A stretch of DNA of 47,549 nt from a bacterium (GTDB lineage Bacteria; Pseudomonadota; Alphaproteobacteria; Ferrovibrionales; Ferrovibrionaceae). The DNA is taken from the NCBI GenBank assembly GCA_022844005.1, contig JALHMN010000014.1, forward strand, positions 1-47,549. Direction: 5' to 3'. Below are positions 35,673-44,908 of the stretch, in pieces. The position numbers and the translations under genes are program-made. The notes under the pieces are model-generated. The model did not search any database. It saw only the letters and a program-made list of their open reading frames with translations, and was not told the origin of the DNA. Each line of letters begins with the position of its first letter. Within the stretch, counting starts at the first letter, position 1.

Positions 35673-37166
35673 GTGATACCCAAGGTGGCTCAGTCGGGGC
35701 AGTCCTTCGCTGGCGCTGGCCAGTACTATCTCCACGACAAGGCGGATGGCCAGCAGCGGCTTTCCCCAAGCGCCAAGGACGACTTCAAAGCGGTCGGCGA
35801 TTACGCCCTGCACGATAAAGCTGACCGCCAGACGGCCTACCGGGTCGGCTTTACGACCATGCTTAATATGCAGGCGGACACGCCCCACGAGGCCATCGAC
35901 CAGATGTCCGCGAGCTTCGATCGCTACCGCGAGCGCGAGAAGAACAAGCGCGGCCGGAAGCTCACCAAGCCCGTCTATGTGTACTCCCTGTCTTGGGCAC
36001 CCGACCAAACGCCCGACCAGGCCGAGATGCTGTCGGCGGCCCATTCGAGTCTGAAGGCGCTGCGGCTGGAGGGGCTACAGACCCTGATTGTCCAGCATAC
36101 CGACGAGCCGCAGCCGCATATCCATGTCATCGTGAACCGGATCGAACTCGATGGCAGCCGCGCGCGGAACATCGCATTCGACCAGCTCCGGTTCTCCCGC
36201 TGGGCCGAGCAGTACGAACGCGACCATGGCGGGATCCGCTGCGAGCAGCGCGTCCGCAACAACGAGCTGCGGCGGCAAGGCATCATGGTCAAGGACACCA
36301 AGTCCCTGACACGCGTGCAGTACACCGCCCGCGAAGCGAACGAGCAGAAAGAGCTTCGGGAGTGGCGTCAGCAGCAGCATGCGTCCTCCAAAGCAACTGA
36401 CCAGTTCGACAAGCTCTATGCAAAGCATGCAAGCGAGCGCCGGGCACTGGATGCCAAGACAGAGCACAGGATCGCGAACGATCGCGCGGTGGCCGAGGAG
36501 AAGTTCCGCCCCCGGTGGCGCTCCCTCTACCAGCATCAGGCCAAGCAGATTCAAATGCTGGCCAAGGCGAACAAGGGCGGCCTTTTCGAGAGAGCCTGCT
36601 TCGTGTTCGCCAACCGCGCTTACCTGCAAAAGGCGGGCAATCTGCGGGCGCGCGATTTTGCTTGGCTCGTACTGTCGCCCAAGGCGCTGCGGAAGAGAGT
36701 TGACACGATCCATCGCGGGGAGCGAGCGGCACTATCCCATTGGGAACGGAAGCTATCCGATGGGTCGGCGCGCATCGCACTGCGCGAACATGCGCAAGAT
36801 CTACAGATCCTGAGATCGCGCCAGCAGCTCGAGATGGACGTTCTTGCGTACACGCAAAAAGCGGAGCGAGAGAATACCGCACGGGCGCGCGCAGATGCCG
36901 AACGTGTTCGGGCTCAGTCTTCTGTTGTCCCGCAAGCACGCGAGCCCGCAGTTAATCAGGCACCGCCACAGCTCAGCGAAGGCGCTTCCATCAAGGCGAA
37001 GGACATCGAGCCGCTACTCAGCGATGGGCCGGAGTTGAAACAAGCGTTCTCCAATGCGGCTATGCCAAACCAAGCGCCGGACCCGGTTGCCGATATGGAG
37101 CGACGGATGGCGGCATTCAAACAAGCGAACCCGAAGCGGGACTTCGGGCGACATCGCGGACGCTGA
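35673..37166 (+). CDS. Relaxase (MobA/VirD2-like)
   Basis: About 497 residues from the GTG at 35673, preceded by AGGGAG; a TTG at 35655 is in frame. The metal-binding motif HTDEPQPHIH gives His142, Asp144, His149 and His151 (HxDxxxxHxH). A likely catalytic Tyr lies in GAGQYYLHDK. The middle is a long charged coiled-coil-like region. The tail ADMERRMAAFKQANPKRDFG is basic, like T4SS export signals. It should nick oriT and pilot the strand into the recipient. Confidence 0.88.
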   Translation: MIPKVAQSGQSFAGAGQYYLHDKADGQQRLSPSAKDDFKAVGDYALHDKADRQTAYRVGFTTMLNMQADTPHEAIDQMSASFDRYREREKNKRGRKLTKPVYVYSLSWAPDQTPDQAEMLSAAHSSLKALRLEGLQTLIVQHTDEPQPHIHVIVNRIELDGSRARNIAFDQLRFSRWAEQYERDHGGIRCEQRVRNNELRRQGIMVKDTKSLTRVQYTAREANEQKELREWRQQQHASSKATDQFDKLYAKHASERRALDAKTEHRIANDRAVAEEKFRPRWRSLYQHQAKQIQMLAKANKGGLFERACFVFANRAYLQKAGNLRARDFAWLVLSPKALRKRVDTIHRGERAALSHWERKLSDGSARIALREHAQDLQILRSRQQLEMDVLAYTQKAERENTARARADAERVRAQSSVVPQAREPAVNQAPPQLSEGASIKAKDIEPLLSDGPELKQAFSNAAMPNQAPDPVADMERRMAAFKQANPKRDFGRHRGR

Positions 37167-37391
37167 AGCAAGAAATTTGCAATCCAATATCCAGCCGTGC
37201 TTGAGTGGTTCGTCAGGCAGGCGTCATTGGGTTCATGCAAATGGGGGATCACGCTTAACAAATCTTGTAAGGGCCATCCGCAAGCGTGCGGCCCTTGGAA
37301 TGGTCGTTGCCGAGCCAGGGAAGCATTTTTAGAGGCAGCTGGTAAGATCGAGCCGCCCGTGATCGACTACCCCGCGCTCACTTCCGTACTC

Positions 37392-37481
37392 GCCGATCCC
37401 GTTGCTGACTTGGAGCGCCGTATGGCCGCGTTCACGAAAGCACATCCAAGAAGAGATTTCGGGCGTAGGCGTCAGCGGTGA
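37392..37481 (+). pseudogene. Second copy of relaxase C-terminal tail
   Basis: The frame reads ADPVADLERRMAAFTKAHPR then RDFGRRRQR and stop, a diverged copy of the relaxase end (37080-37166). No start or body precedes it; the 225 bases before it (37167-37391) look non-coding. It may be a remnant of another relaxase gene after recombination. Confidence 0.55.
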
Positions 37482-37528
37482 CGGTTAGGTTATACAGGCT
37501 GACCACAGGCTCAATAAAATCCAAACCC

Positions 37529-38335
37529 ATGCAGCTGATCCTTGAGAAGACCTTCGACGACTACATGACGTCCGGCGAGAGCACCGTCGCCGAGCTGCTG
37601 GCGAGCGATAGCCCGCTCGTTCGAGAACTAAGAGAAAGTTACCGCTACTTCGCGCAGACCCTCTGGACAGACGCGCCAGACATTAATCCGGTCTCGAGTG
37701 TGCTGGCGATAAACGCACATATGCATCTGATGGCCGCCATTCGAATAGCTATGACCGGTCACGCCGGAGCCATCTTCCCGACTCTTAGGACTGCCCTAGA
37801 ATATGCTTGCTATGCATTCTTGATCACCGACGACCCAGCCCTGGCCGCTGTATGGACAAACCGGCACAAGAGCCGAGAAGCGCTTAAAGCAAGCCGAAAC
37901 AAATTCACAGGCGCGGTGACAGCGACAAGCAAGAAACTAAACGAAGGTCAGCCCGGCAGCGCGGATTGGATCGCGGAAGCGTATGACACGGCAATCGATT
38001 TCGGCGCACATCCCAATCCGCGCGGCGTCTTTACGCATATCTCATGGGGCGAAGAGACTTCTTCACACGTGGCAATGAACGTGACGGGATTATATTCCGC
38101 AGATCAGTTCGAAACCACGCGATCTCTGATGGCTTGCCTCGACTTCTCACTGGCAATCGCTGTCGTCCTAACAAACTGCCGGAAGGAGTTTTCGGAAGCC
38201 ATTCAGATCGAGCTCACCGCAATGCACGATCGCAGAGAGAGCGTAATCAGCGAGCTCATTAGGATCGGTGCGATCGTCGTGCGCGGTTACCCTCATGAGA
38301 ATCAGCAGGAAGGCGATCGCAGCAATGGAGAATGA
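37529..38335 (+). CDS. Hypothetical protein
   Basis: 268 residues. Mostly helical, with INAHMHLMAAIRIAMTGHAG and TLRTALEYACYAFLITDD, resembling helical proteins of defence and mobile loci with a conserved R-T-x-x-E pattern. No named family. The start is taken at the first ATG; a GTG at 37478 overlaps the tail remnant's stop. Confidence 0.6.
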   Translation: MQLILEKTFDDYMTSGESTVAELLASDSPLVRELRESYRYFAQTLWTDAPDINPVSSVLAINAHMHLMAAIRIAMTGHAGAIFPTLRTALEYACYAFLITDDPALAAVWTNRHKSREALKASRNKFTGAVTATSKKLNEGQPGSADWIAEAYDTAIDFGAHPNPRGVFTHISWGEETSSHVAMNVTGLYSADQFETTRSLMACLDFSLAIAVVLTNCRKEFSEAIQIELTAMHDRRESVISELIRIGAIVVRGYPHENQQEGDRSNGE

Positions 38336-38642
38336 GCGCCCGTTGCGGCTCCACCCGCACATCGCTATCGTTCCGGTCTTCAAGCGAATGAAACGGCGTC
38401 CGGCTTCCTGCCGCCTTCCCGTGCGGCGTCGGAAACATGCAACCCTGTTTACAGGGTTCCGAGCGGGCCTTGACGGGCTTCAAAATTCTTCTTAACGTGA
38501 AATCGGCCTCCAAGCACAGGCCGGTGTGCCCACCACGCGAAGCTACGCGGTGCTTTTTCAATCAACTTTCATGCATCCACCCTTGGGCGGACTTGATTGG
38601 CAGTGGGCACACAGTCGGGTCCGTGATCTCAAGGAATGGACC
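38336..38642. other. Intergenic, one dyad
   Basis: 307 bases without a convincing gene. It holds AACCCTG-TTTA-CAGGGTT (38441-38458), perhaps a terminator for the gene before or an operator for the next. Confidence 0.4.
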
Positions 38643-39341
38643 ATGACACTTCAACTTCAATCGCTGAGAACCACTGCGAAGCGCATCGCTCGCGCTAGGC
38701 GTATCCCGCATCATGAGGCGCTCAACCTGATAGCGCAGCATCTGGACCAGCCACACTGGTATGCTCTTACGGCCGCGTGGGACAAGGGATGGCGGCCAGA
38801 TCCCACGGACGAAGACTTTCTCTCCACCGTCGCAAAAACAATCAACGACCACGTCATGTCGATACCAACCCTTGGCATTGGCCAGGGCGTTCAAGAGAAC
38901 GGGTCCATCGATGGCCACGCCTACACGCTTGAGATCGACTTCGAAGTCCATATGGCACAGATAGGATGGTGGGGTATCCTGTTAGAACATGCGCCGTCCG
39001 AACAGCCACAAATCGAACTCTACAATCTAAGCCCAGCCAATCCAATGTTGGACCCGGTGTTCAGATCAAGAGCGCTCACGATTTGCCACAGTGCCGCCGA
39101 AAGATTGAGAGCGCGCATTGCTGTGGACTGGCCCCGGCGGTCGACGAAGCCGGACGCGGACGGTCGGGCCCAGCACCCCCTGACAAAGGGTGTGTCGAAC
39201 AAGTGGTACTGCCTTCACTGCGATGGTGCGTCCACCGGCGCTCAGATGGCCTCGAACATGTGGCACTGCCCCAGGTGCAATGCGACACCGCTCGACATAT
39301 TCGCGGCGCCGTTCTGGAAAGCCGCTGATCCAATCGGCTAG
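38643..39341 (+). CDS. Hypothetical protein with zinc-ribbon end
   Basis: 232 residues. The N-terminal helical unit AKRIARARRIPHHEALNLIA with LDQPHWYALTAAW resembles the N-terminal domain of plasmid 'glyoxalase superfamily' proteins. The C-terminus has two CxxC knuckles, WYCLHCDG and WHCPRCNA, a zinc ribbon. AAGGA precedes the ATG. It overlaps the convergent gene by 4 bases. Function unknown. Confidence 0.65.
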   Translation: MTLQLQSLRTTAKRIARARRIPHHEALNLIAQHLDQPHWYALTAAWDKGWRPDPTDEDFLSTVAKTINDHVMSIPTLGIGQGVQENGSIDGHAYTLEIDFEVHMAQIGWWGILLEHAPSEQPQIELYNLSPANPMLDPVFRSRALTICHSAAERLRARIAVDWPRRSTKPDADGRAQHPLTKGVSNKWYCLHCDGASTGAQMASNMWHCPRCNATPLDIFAAPFWKAADPIG

Positions 39342-40003
39342 AGACTAGTGTGTTGCCAAACGAAGGTGCCTGCGAAGTTCATGAAATCTTCCATCACCTT
39401 CTCCAACTCTAGCATAAGATTGTTGGACTCCGCATCGATGTCGGCGCCGGGCGGCAGGCCAAAAACCTGCTGCGTGGCTACGCGCTCGTTGATGACCGCG
39501 CCTGGCTCGAACAACACTTCCGCCGATGTGCTTCCGATCGACACCAGTGCCGCCGTCCTGGGCCTCTCCCGCACGTGAGCCAGAAGTTCGGTTAGGATCA
39601 TTGTAGGATCGTAATGAAATGCGAGTTTATTGCGGATCTTCATAACGACGTGGCCTAAGGCGACGCTCGGCTCATATTGCCGCAAGCGCTCGAACTGCTG
39701 CCTAGCGCTTGCGGGACATTCATCTACCAACTCACGGAGCTTCGACTTCTTCGCGATCTCCCGGATCAGCGCCAGCCCTTCATGAAGATGACCAATCTGT
39801 AGCTCGACGAAATACTTGAAAGCCTCCTGCTGCTTGATGCGGATCCTCTCGTCGTCACGCTCGCGCCACATCGTTGCAGTCTCCTCGGCGATCGCACAAT
39901 CATTCATCACCATCATGAGCCGTATGAGCATCGACCCGACTTCGGCGTCGCGTGCAATCTTGTCCATGGAGACAAGCTTGGTCCGGCTTTTAATGAATCC
40001 CAT
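39338..40003 (-). CDS. Hypothetical partner of AlbA_2 protein
   Basis: 221 residues. The start at 40003 has GGAGAGG 4 bases before it; the longer frame to 40117 overlaps the upstream gene and is rejected. Mostly helical (YFVELQIGHLHEGLALIREI, then ALGHVVMKIRNKLAFHYD). IRNKLAFHYD recalls HEPN-like RxxxxH motifs, with Arg and His spaced RNKLAFH. It lies 31 bases after the AlbA_2 gene on the same strand. If HEPN-like, it would be an RNase effector; that is inference. Confidence 0.6.
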   Translation of the reverse strand: MGFIKSRTKLVSMDKIARDAEVGSMLIRLMMVMNDCAIAEETATMWRERDDERIRIKQQEAFKYFVELQIGHLHEGLALIREIAKKSKLRELVDECPASARQQFERLRQYEPSVALGHVVMKIRNKLAFHYDPTMILTELLAHVRERPRTAALVSIGSTSAEVLFEPGAVINERVATQQVFGLPPGADIDAESNNLMLELEKVMEDFMNFAGTFVWQHTSL

Positions 40004-40034
40004 AAGACCTCTCCGGAAATGGCCGTCCGGACCG

Positions 40035-41573
40035 CTACAGCTCGAAAAAGAGCTCGTCCACTCGGCAGAGCGCACGACGAACGACGCTTGCATCGACGCC
40101 GCTTGCGCGGACGACACAGGCTTGCAATGCGGTTAGCAGCGTTTCGAGAGACACGTCGGTGCCCTTAGGCAAGCCTATAATCGCGCGAGCGATCGTTGCT
40201 GCTTCTTTGCTGCTCGTAGGGGGAGGAATTGTAGCACCCGCCTGAATCTTCTTGAGCATAGACGCTGACTGCCCCGTTGCCGTTTGCCGCGCTGTCTCCT
40301 TCTTGCTCATGCGGCTTGCGAAAAGCGTCTTTCGGGGAACCGCTGCCGCAGTTTTATTGATGAAGCCAACGAGAGCCACTTTGGAAAGGCCCGCCTGCCT
40401 GGCGAAGAAGCGCAGCGGAAGCCAATCTCCTTGCGCGCCTTCCAAGGCGTAACGAATATACTCCTTGGGATCGAGTACGCTTGTCTGCCCAAGAAAGTCG
40501 TTGATTAGATCATTGCGCGTGACGACGCCTTTCTTGAGCACCGCATCTCCCGCGCCGACTGCTCGGACATCTCCGACAAGCCGTAGCGCTGGCTTACCGT
40601 CCTGCTCCCTAAAACTTCCTTCTTTGATGAAGGCCACTCTCTCGAGCAGAGCTTCGTCGATCTGGATCACCTGCTTGCCATCACCCAGCGTTCCCGCTTC
40701 CAGGTCTGCGATCATCGCGCGTTCGGGGCCAAGAACCATCAAGCGCTCAAGCATAGGCCATAGGTCAACGCGGGCGCGACGGTCTCTCTCGTCGAGCAGT
40801 GCCCGGAGATCGCTGTACTTGATACGAGAGGACTGGCCCACGTAGCGATAGTACACGTCGCCTTCGCGTATCTCGCCGTCGTTGCGGGTCGCAATGATCG
40901 GACGGCTGGCGTGTTGCTCTACGTGGATCACCCCTACTATTTTGCCGCCGACAGTGACGGTCCCAACAGTAAAGCGCGGCGTTGGATCGAATGTCGCCTT
41001 CACCTTCTTCGTGAACTCAACGGGGTCGATCTTCGAGAATTCGGTATCGTTGATGCCGCAGACGACATGGCTCAAATCGAACCCGTCATCCGCGCATTTG
41101 CCCTTATCATAAACGCCAAATAACACGTAGCCGCCGCGATTGTTCGCTAGCGCGGCCATGGGCTTTAACCAATTGTGCGCGTGCTTGAAACCGAAGCTCG
41201 TTTTGCATTCATGCTCGTCGGTCTCCCCGGCCTTTAGACGCCAATACAACCCGACGCCAACTTCTTCGAAGAGGTTCTTGAGGGCTTCCGGCGACATTGG
41301 GCCGTGGTCGGGCGTTTGTGGCGCTGCGGCCACGACGACAGCCCCACCTTGGGCGGAAAACTTCGCGATGAATTCCTGGGTTCGCTCGTCCGATGCGGGC
41401 GCAATGCTCCTGGAATTGGCATACGTTCCCTTACGGATTCCAGTAATCCGGCCGGAATTCACGGGTCGGTCCGGTCGGTTGAAGAAGAACTGGATGTCCT
41501 TGTTCTTCATCTTTCGACCAAGCATCGCTTTGATTAGCGCGATTTCCTCGTCGGTGATTGAACGCTTGGCCAT
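40035..41573 (-). CDS. AlbA_2 (Schlafen-like) nucleic-acid-binding protein
   Basis: 512 residues. N-terminal helix-turn-helix-like SITDEEIALIKAMLGRKM...RITGIRKGTY (1-55). From about 115 the AlbA_2 domain: ETDEHECKTSF with the Glu-x-Lys pair, AALANNRGGYVLFGV, and IIATRNDGEIREGDVYYRY. The C-terminal 200 residues are unassigned. AlbA_2/Schlafen domains bind and sometimes cut tRNA or other nucleic acids. Forms a two-gene unit with the 39338-40003 gene. Confidence 0.75.
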   Translation of the reverse strand: MAKRSITDEEIALIKAMLGRKMKNKDIQFFFNRPDRPVNSGRITGIRKGTYANSRSIAPASDERTQEFIAKFSAQGGAVVVAAAPQTPDHGPMSPEALKNLFEEVGVGLYWRLKAGETDEHECKTSFGFKHAHNWLKPMAALANNRGGYVLFGVYDKGKCADDGFDLSHVVCGINDTEFSKIDPVEFTKKVKATFDPTPRFTVGTVTVGGKIVGVIHVEQHASRPIIATRNDGEIREGDVYYRYVGQSSRIKYSDLRALLDERDRRARVDLWPMLERLMVLGPERAMIADLEAGTLGDGKQVIQIDEALLERVAFIKEGSFREQDGKPALRLVGDVRAVGAGDAVLKKGVVTRNDLINDFLGQTSVLDPKEYIRYALEGAQGDWLPLRFFARQAGLSKVALVGFINKTAAAVPRKTLFASRMSKKETARQTATGQSASMLKKIQAGATIPPPTSSKEAATIARAIIGLPKGTDVSLETLLTALQACVVRASGVDASVVRRALCRVDELFFEL

Positions 41574-41643
41574 TTTTTCCCCTCCCCATTCAACCTTCTA
41601 TTATTTTGCATCGGGACGGAAGGTGCTTTGCATCGTGGAAAGT

Positions 41644-41767
41644 GGCGCGTCCGGCCATGCCGGTCGGGCTCTATTCGGCCGCCTGGTCGAGCGGCCTCAC
41701 GAAGCCGCCCCTCGGTTGAAGCCGAGGGCGGGGCGTCTTCGCCCTTCGGGTGACGATCCCTCGCGCA
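41644..41767. repeat. Structured repeat, copy B
   Basis: 124 nt related to 29816-29936 in the same orientation. Hairpins GGCCGC/GCGGCC and CCCTCGG-TTGAAG-CCGAGGG. Lies between the AlbA_2 gene start and ArdC. Confidence 0.6.
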
Positions 41768-41829
41768 TGTAGCGCTGGCAGCCTTCGGCTGACTCGGTCC
41801 TGCTTTTTGTAGGGGCCTGCGGCCCCTTT

Positions 41830-41916
41830 GCGTCAAGGCCAAGCCCTTCGGGCGGAAACCGGGGCCGTGTAGTCGCTTCGCTCCGGCCCGCCCCAACCCC
41901 GGTTTCCGGCCCTGAC
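41830..41916 (+). ncRNA. Candidate structured leader of ardC
   Basis: Outer helix CGTCAAGGCC (41830) with GGCCCTGACG (41907), one mismatch; inner perfect 11-bp helix GGAAACCGGGG (41853-41863) with CCCCGGTTTCC (41896-41906); and a side hairpin GCCC-TTC-GGGC. A separate hairpin GGGGCC-TGC-GGCCCC lies just before. It ends 70 bases before the chosen ardC start. Confidence 0.55.
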
Positions 41917-41985
41917 GCTTCAACCCCGCTCATTGCCGCGTGGCTAGTCGGTTGCATGCGCAACCCGAACCCCACAGGCAATCCG

Positions 41986-42879
41986 ATGAAATCCGATGTC
42001 TACACCCGCATTACCGAGACTGTTCTCTCTCACCTAGAACAAGGCGTGCGGCCTTGGCACAAGCCATGGCATGCGGACCATGCAGCAGGACGCATCACCC
42101 GTCCCCTGCGCGCGAACGGTGTTCCCTATCGCGGGATCAACGTGCTCTCGCTCTGGATGGAAGCGGAGGCGAACGGCTACGCCGCTCCCATCTGGATCAC
42201 TTACAAACAGGCGCAGGAGTTGAAAGCGCATGTACGCAAGGGCGAGCGCGGTTCACTGGTTGTTTACGCGTCCAAGACCACCCGCACAGAAATCGACACC
42301 GTCACGGGCAACGAGACCGAGCGGGATATTCCATTCCTGAAGGGTTATACTGTCTTCAACGTCGAGCAGGTCGAAGGCTTGCCTTCGCAATACTATGCGA
42401 GCATTCCCCGCGCACTCGACCCAGTGCAGCGCATTGCATCAGCCGATACATTCTTTGCCACTACCCGCGCCACCATCAATCACGGCGGTGACCGCGCGTA
42501 CTACAATGCGTCGCAGGATTTTATCCAGATGCCGCCGTTTGAGGCGTTCAAGGATGCGGAAAGCTATTACGCCACCCTCGCCCACGAAGCCACGCACTGG
42601 ACCAAGCATGAGTCTCGTCTCAATCGCGACTTCGGCCGCAAGCGTTGGGGTGATGAAGGCTATGCGATGGAGGAACTTGTTGCCGAACTCGGCGCGGCGT
42701 TCCTATCGTCTGATCTGGCACTTGCTCAGACTGTCCGCACCGACCACGCCGATTATATCGCATCGTGGATCAAGGTCCTGAACGGTGACAAGCACGCCAT
42801 CTTCACCGCATCGGCTCATGCGCAGCGTGCCGCCGACTTTTTGATTGGTCTGCAAGACCAGATCGCGCGGGCCGCATGA
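41986..42879 (+). CDS. ardC: ArdC-like anti-restriction protein (zincin domain)
   Basis: About 297 residues; ATG 41956 is an in-frame alternative. The N-terminal ArdC ssDNA-binding region has DVYTRITETVLSHLEQGVRP, WHKPW and PYRGINVLSLW. The C-terminal metallopeptidase-like part has HEATHWTKH (HExxH) and EELVAELGAAF with the third ligand. ArdC proteins protect incoming DNA from restriction in the recipient. It overlaps the next gene by ATGA. Confidence 0.92.
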   Translation: MKSDVYTRITETVLSHLEQGVRPWHKPWHADHAAGRITRPLRANGVPYRGINVLSLWMEAEANGYAAPIWITYKQAQELKAHVRKGERGSLVVYASKTTRTEIDTVTGNETERDIPFLKGYTVFNVEQVEGLPSQYYASIPRALDPVQRIASADTFFATTRATINHGGDRAYYNASQDFIQMPPFEAFKDAESYYATLAHEATHWTKHESRLNRDFGRKRWGDEGYAMEELVAELGAAFLSSDLALAQTVRTDHADYIASWIKVLNGDKHAIFTASAHAQRAADFLIGLQDQIARAA

Positions 42880-43508
42880 GCCGCCGCATCCACGCACTGC
42901 CGGGTCAGCTCGCATTCGATGCATTGCTGGCACAAACGGAGGCGACCAACGAAGCGCGGATCAAGGACCGCAAATACGGTCACTTGCCCTCGACCATGGA
43001 CGACGCGTTGCCGTTTTTTCGGGGTCTGATCGAACAGCACCACAAGGCGATGCTGGATGGTGACTGCAATGCTGTCGCGCGCTTGCGCGAAGAAGCGCAC
43101 GACCTCGCGACCAAACTCAACAACTATGAGCCGGGCATCATCGCCGACGAGGATGCGCCGGGTTCCGTTCTGGAGCGGCTGACGCGTGCGGAAGACGGGC
43201 AAATCCCGCTCTGGGGACAAGCGGGCTCCTTCGAAATCAAGCACAAGAAGATGCGCGTCCGTATCGAAATCGAAGGCGTGTTCGGCATTGGCGCGACCTT
43301 CGTTTCTTGGCTCGGCTTCTCGGCGCATGCCGTGGACAAGACCAAGCCTTTTCTAAGCGAGACCGGATACCGCAGCTTCCTCGGTTTCGGCGGACCACTC
43401 CGCGCGGGCCACACTCCTGATACGTTCGTGCAGGCAGTGATAGCAGATTATGTAGACCGAAGCCTTCGGGGGCGACTCCTCAAGATCGTTCCCCTAACGC
43501 GGAGATAG
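42876..43508 (+). CDS. Hypothetical protein co-translated with ArdC
   Basis: 210 residues, starting in the ArdC stop (ATGA). Conserved-looking pieces: MSRRIHALPGQLAFDALLAQ, ARLREEAHDLATKLNNYEPG and FLSETGYRSFLG. This protein is often found after ardC on alphaproteobacterial plasmids and islands, in my recollection; function unknown, possibly establishment or anti-restriction. Confidence 0.7.
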   Translation: MSRRIHALPGQLAFDALLAQTEATNEARIKDRKYGHLPSTMDDALPFFRGLIEQHHKAMLDGDCNAVARLREEAHDLATKLNNYEPGIIADEDAPGSVLERLTRAEDGQIPLWGQAGSFEIKHKKMRVRIEIEGVFGIGATFVSWLGFSAHAVDKTKPFLSETGYRSFLGFGGPLRAGHTPDTFVQAVIADYVDRSLRGRLLKIVPLTRR

Positions 43509-43542
43509 GCGGAGCACCGAAGTGTTCCAATGAACTGAGAGG

Positions 43543-43839
43543 CTAGCGCTTGATCGCTGGCCTTTCGAACACTTCCGGAAAAATCGTCTCGGCTATCACC
43601 CCATAGTCTCTCAGTTGCTCTTCGAGCAATGGGATCACCTGTTGGTATCTATGAGTGAACTCCCAGCGCTCTTGTTCGGTCGGCCTGCGGTTCTTTTCAA
43701 GAGCCGCGTCATGCAGTCGGCTCAGCTCCTCCAAACGCGCCCGGAGATCCGGCGCGATCGGTAAGTGGTCGTTGCTAATCGGCGCGATGTCGTCGAGAAG
43801 GAAGTTGGATGGTTGGAAGCGCAAGCGAAGCTGTTTCAT
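43543..43839 (-). CDS. Hypothetical protein
   Basis: 98 residues from an ATG with a nearby GGAG; a longer start at 43863 is possible. Hydrophilic and helical (DLRARLEELSRLHDAALEKN, then EQERWEFTHRYQQVIPLLEE). No family recognised. Confidence 0.5.
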   Translation of the reverse strand: MKQLRLRFQPSNFLLDDIAPISNDHLPIAPDLRARLEELSRLHDAALEKNRRPTEQERWEFTHRYQQVIPLLEEQLRDYGVIAETIFPEVFERPAIKR

Positions 43840-43967
43840 CGCTCCACTTGAGCATCGATGCATGTGTGTTACCAGCCAGCCGAACCCAACCCTACATATG
43901 CATGGTGGCTACGGATCGATTCCTTTGCCCAATGCTATCGGAGAGCCGTAAAGCGCTCTCATCATCG

Positions 43968-44885
43968 TTAGCGCGTTAGCTCCGTTAGTTTCTCGCACAA
44001 ATCGCGAGCGGACGTGAATGCGATAGCATTCACGTCCCTATTCCTACGCCTCAGCTGAGCGGCTAGTACAGAAGACATATATATCCATGGAGGAGCATTC
44101 GGGTCGGCAGGCCAGTCCTCGTAGTTCGCAAAGCATCTATCGGCGATTGGCGGATGGTCGGAGCCTGCCCACAACTTCTGCGGCGTTATCTCGGCATAAA
44201 TCGCATTAGCTAACGCAATCGCCATGGCACGCTTGCTCCGCACCATGAAGGGGTTGTCGCCGCAGGATACTGCATAGTGGTCCACATCCCGGAGCATCAT
44301 TTGCCTCGCGAATTCGTCGCATTTGTGCTCTTCGGCCCAGTCCCCGCTGGCTTCTCCCTTTGACGCGAGCACGACGTGATGAATTTCATGCAACAGGATG
44401 AAGGCAAGAGCGAGCAGCGAAACTTCCTGTGCAGCTTGATCTTCAACATTTGCGTGCTTGACCAATGATGGCGCCGGAATGTCTGCGGGCCACGGTACAT
44501 CCAACGTCGCAAATGCCTTGCGAATTTCAGTCAGGCCCTTGGCCAAGCCATCTACGGCCTCGTCCGCTGCTGCCTGTTCGGGGAGGTGAGCCACCTTTGA
44601 CAAGTCGAATGGCTCTCGCGTGGCTAACAGAAGGATGATTAAACCGCTGTAGGCACGCAATGCACGCCACGCGAGAAAGCTGATCAGGTACACCTGCATC
44701 ACTGAACGATGTGTGAAAATAACCTGGCCGTAAACATTTTCAAACTTGAAGCCTGGTCCGTCTCTCCCCTCACGGAAGCCGGCGAGCGCGATGATCTCAT
44801 CGATTTCAGACAGTCGTTCGGGAACTGCCGCTCGCAGCAGTTGGACGGCGTCCCTAGCAAACTCTTCCTCGCCGCTCTCGGCCAT
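43968..44885 (-). CDS. Lit-like peptidase U49
   Basis: About 305 residues from the ATG at 44885, which has GGAG 6 bases before it; a start at 44927 overlaps abiV. The zinc site is HEIHH at 166-170 (LLALAFILLHEIHHVVL) with acidic residues in EEHKCDEFARQM as the likely third ligand. This is the peptidase U49 pattern. Lit of E. coli e14 cleaves EF-Tu when a T4 capsid peptide is present and stops translation. Target and trigger here are inferred. Follows abiV in the same direction. Confidence 0.83.
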   Translation of the reverse strand: MAESGEEEFARDAVQLLRAAVPERLSEIDEIIALAGFREGRDGPGFKFENVYGQVIFTHRSVMQVYLISFLAWRALRAYSGLIILLLATREPFDLSKVAHLPEQAAADEAVDGLAKGLTEIRKAFATLDVPWPADIPAPSLVKHANVEDQAAQEVSLLALAFILLHEIHHVVLASKGEASGDWAEEHKCDEFARQMMLRDVDHYAVSCGDNPFMVRSKRAMAIALANAIYAEITPQKLWAGSDHPPIADRCFANYEDWPADPNAPPWIYMSSVLAAQLRRRNRDVNAIAFTSARDLCEKLTELTR

Positions 44886-44908
44886 CTCTCTTGCTCCGCC
44901 GCCTAGGT

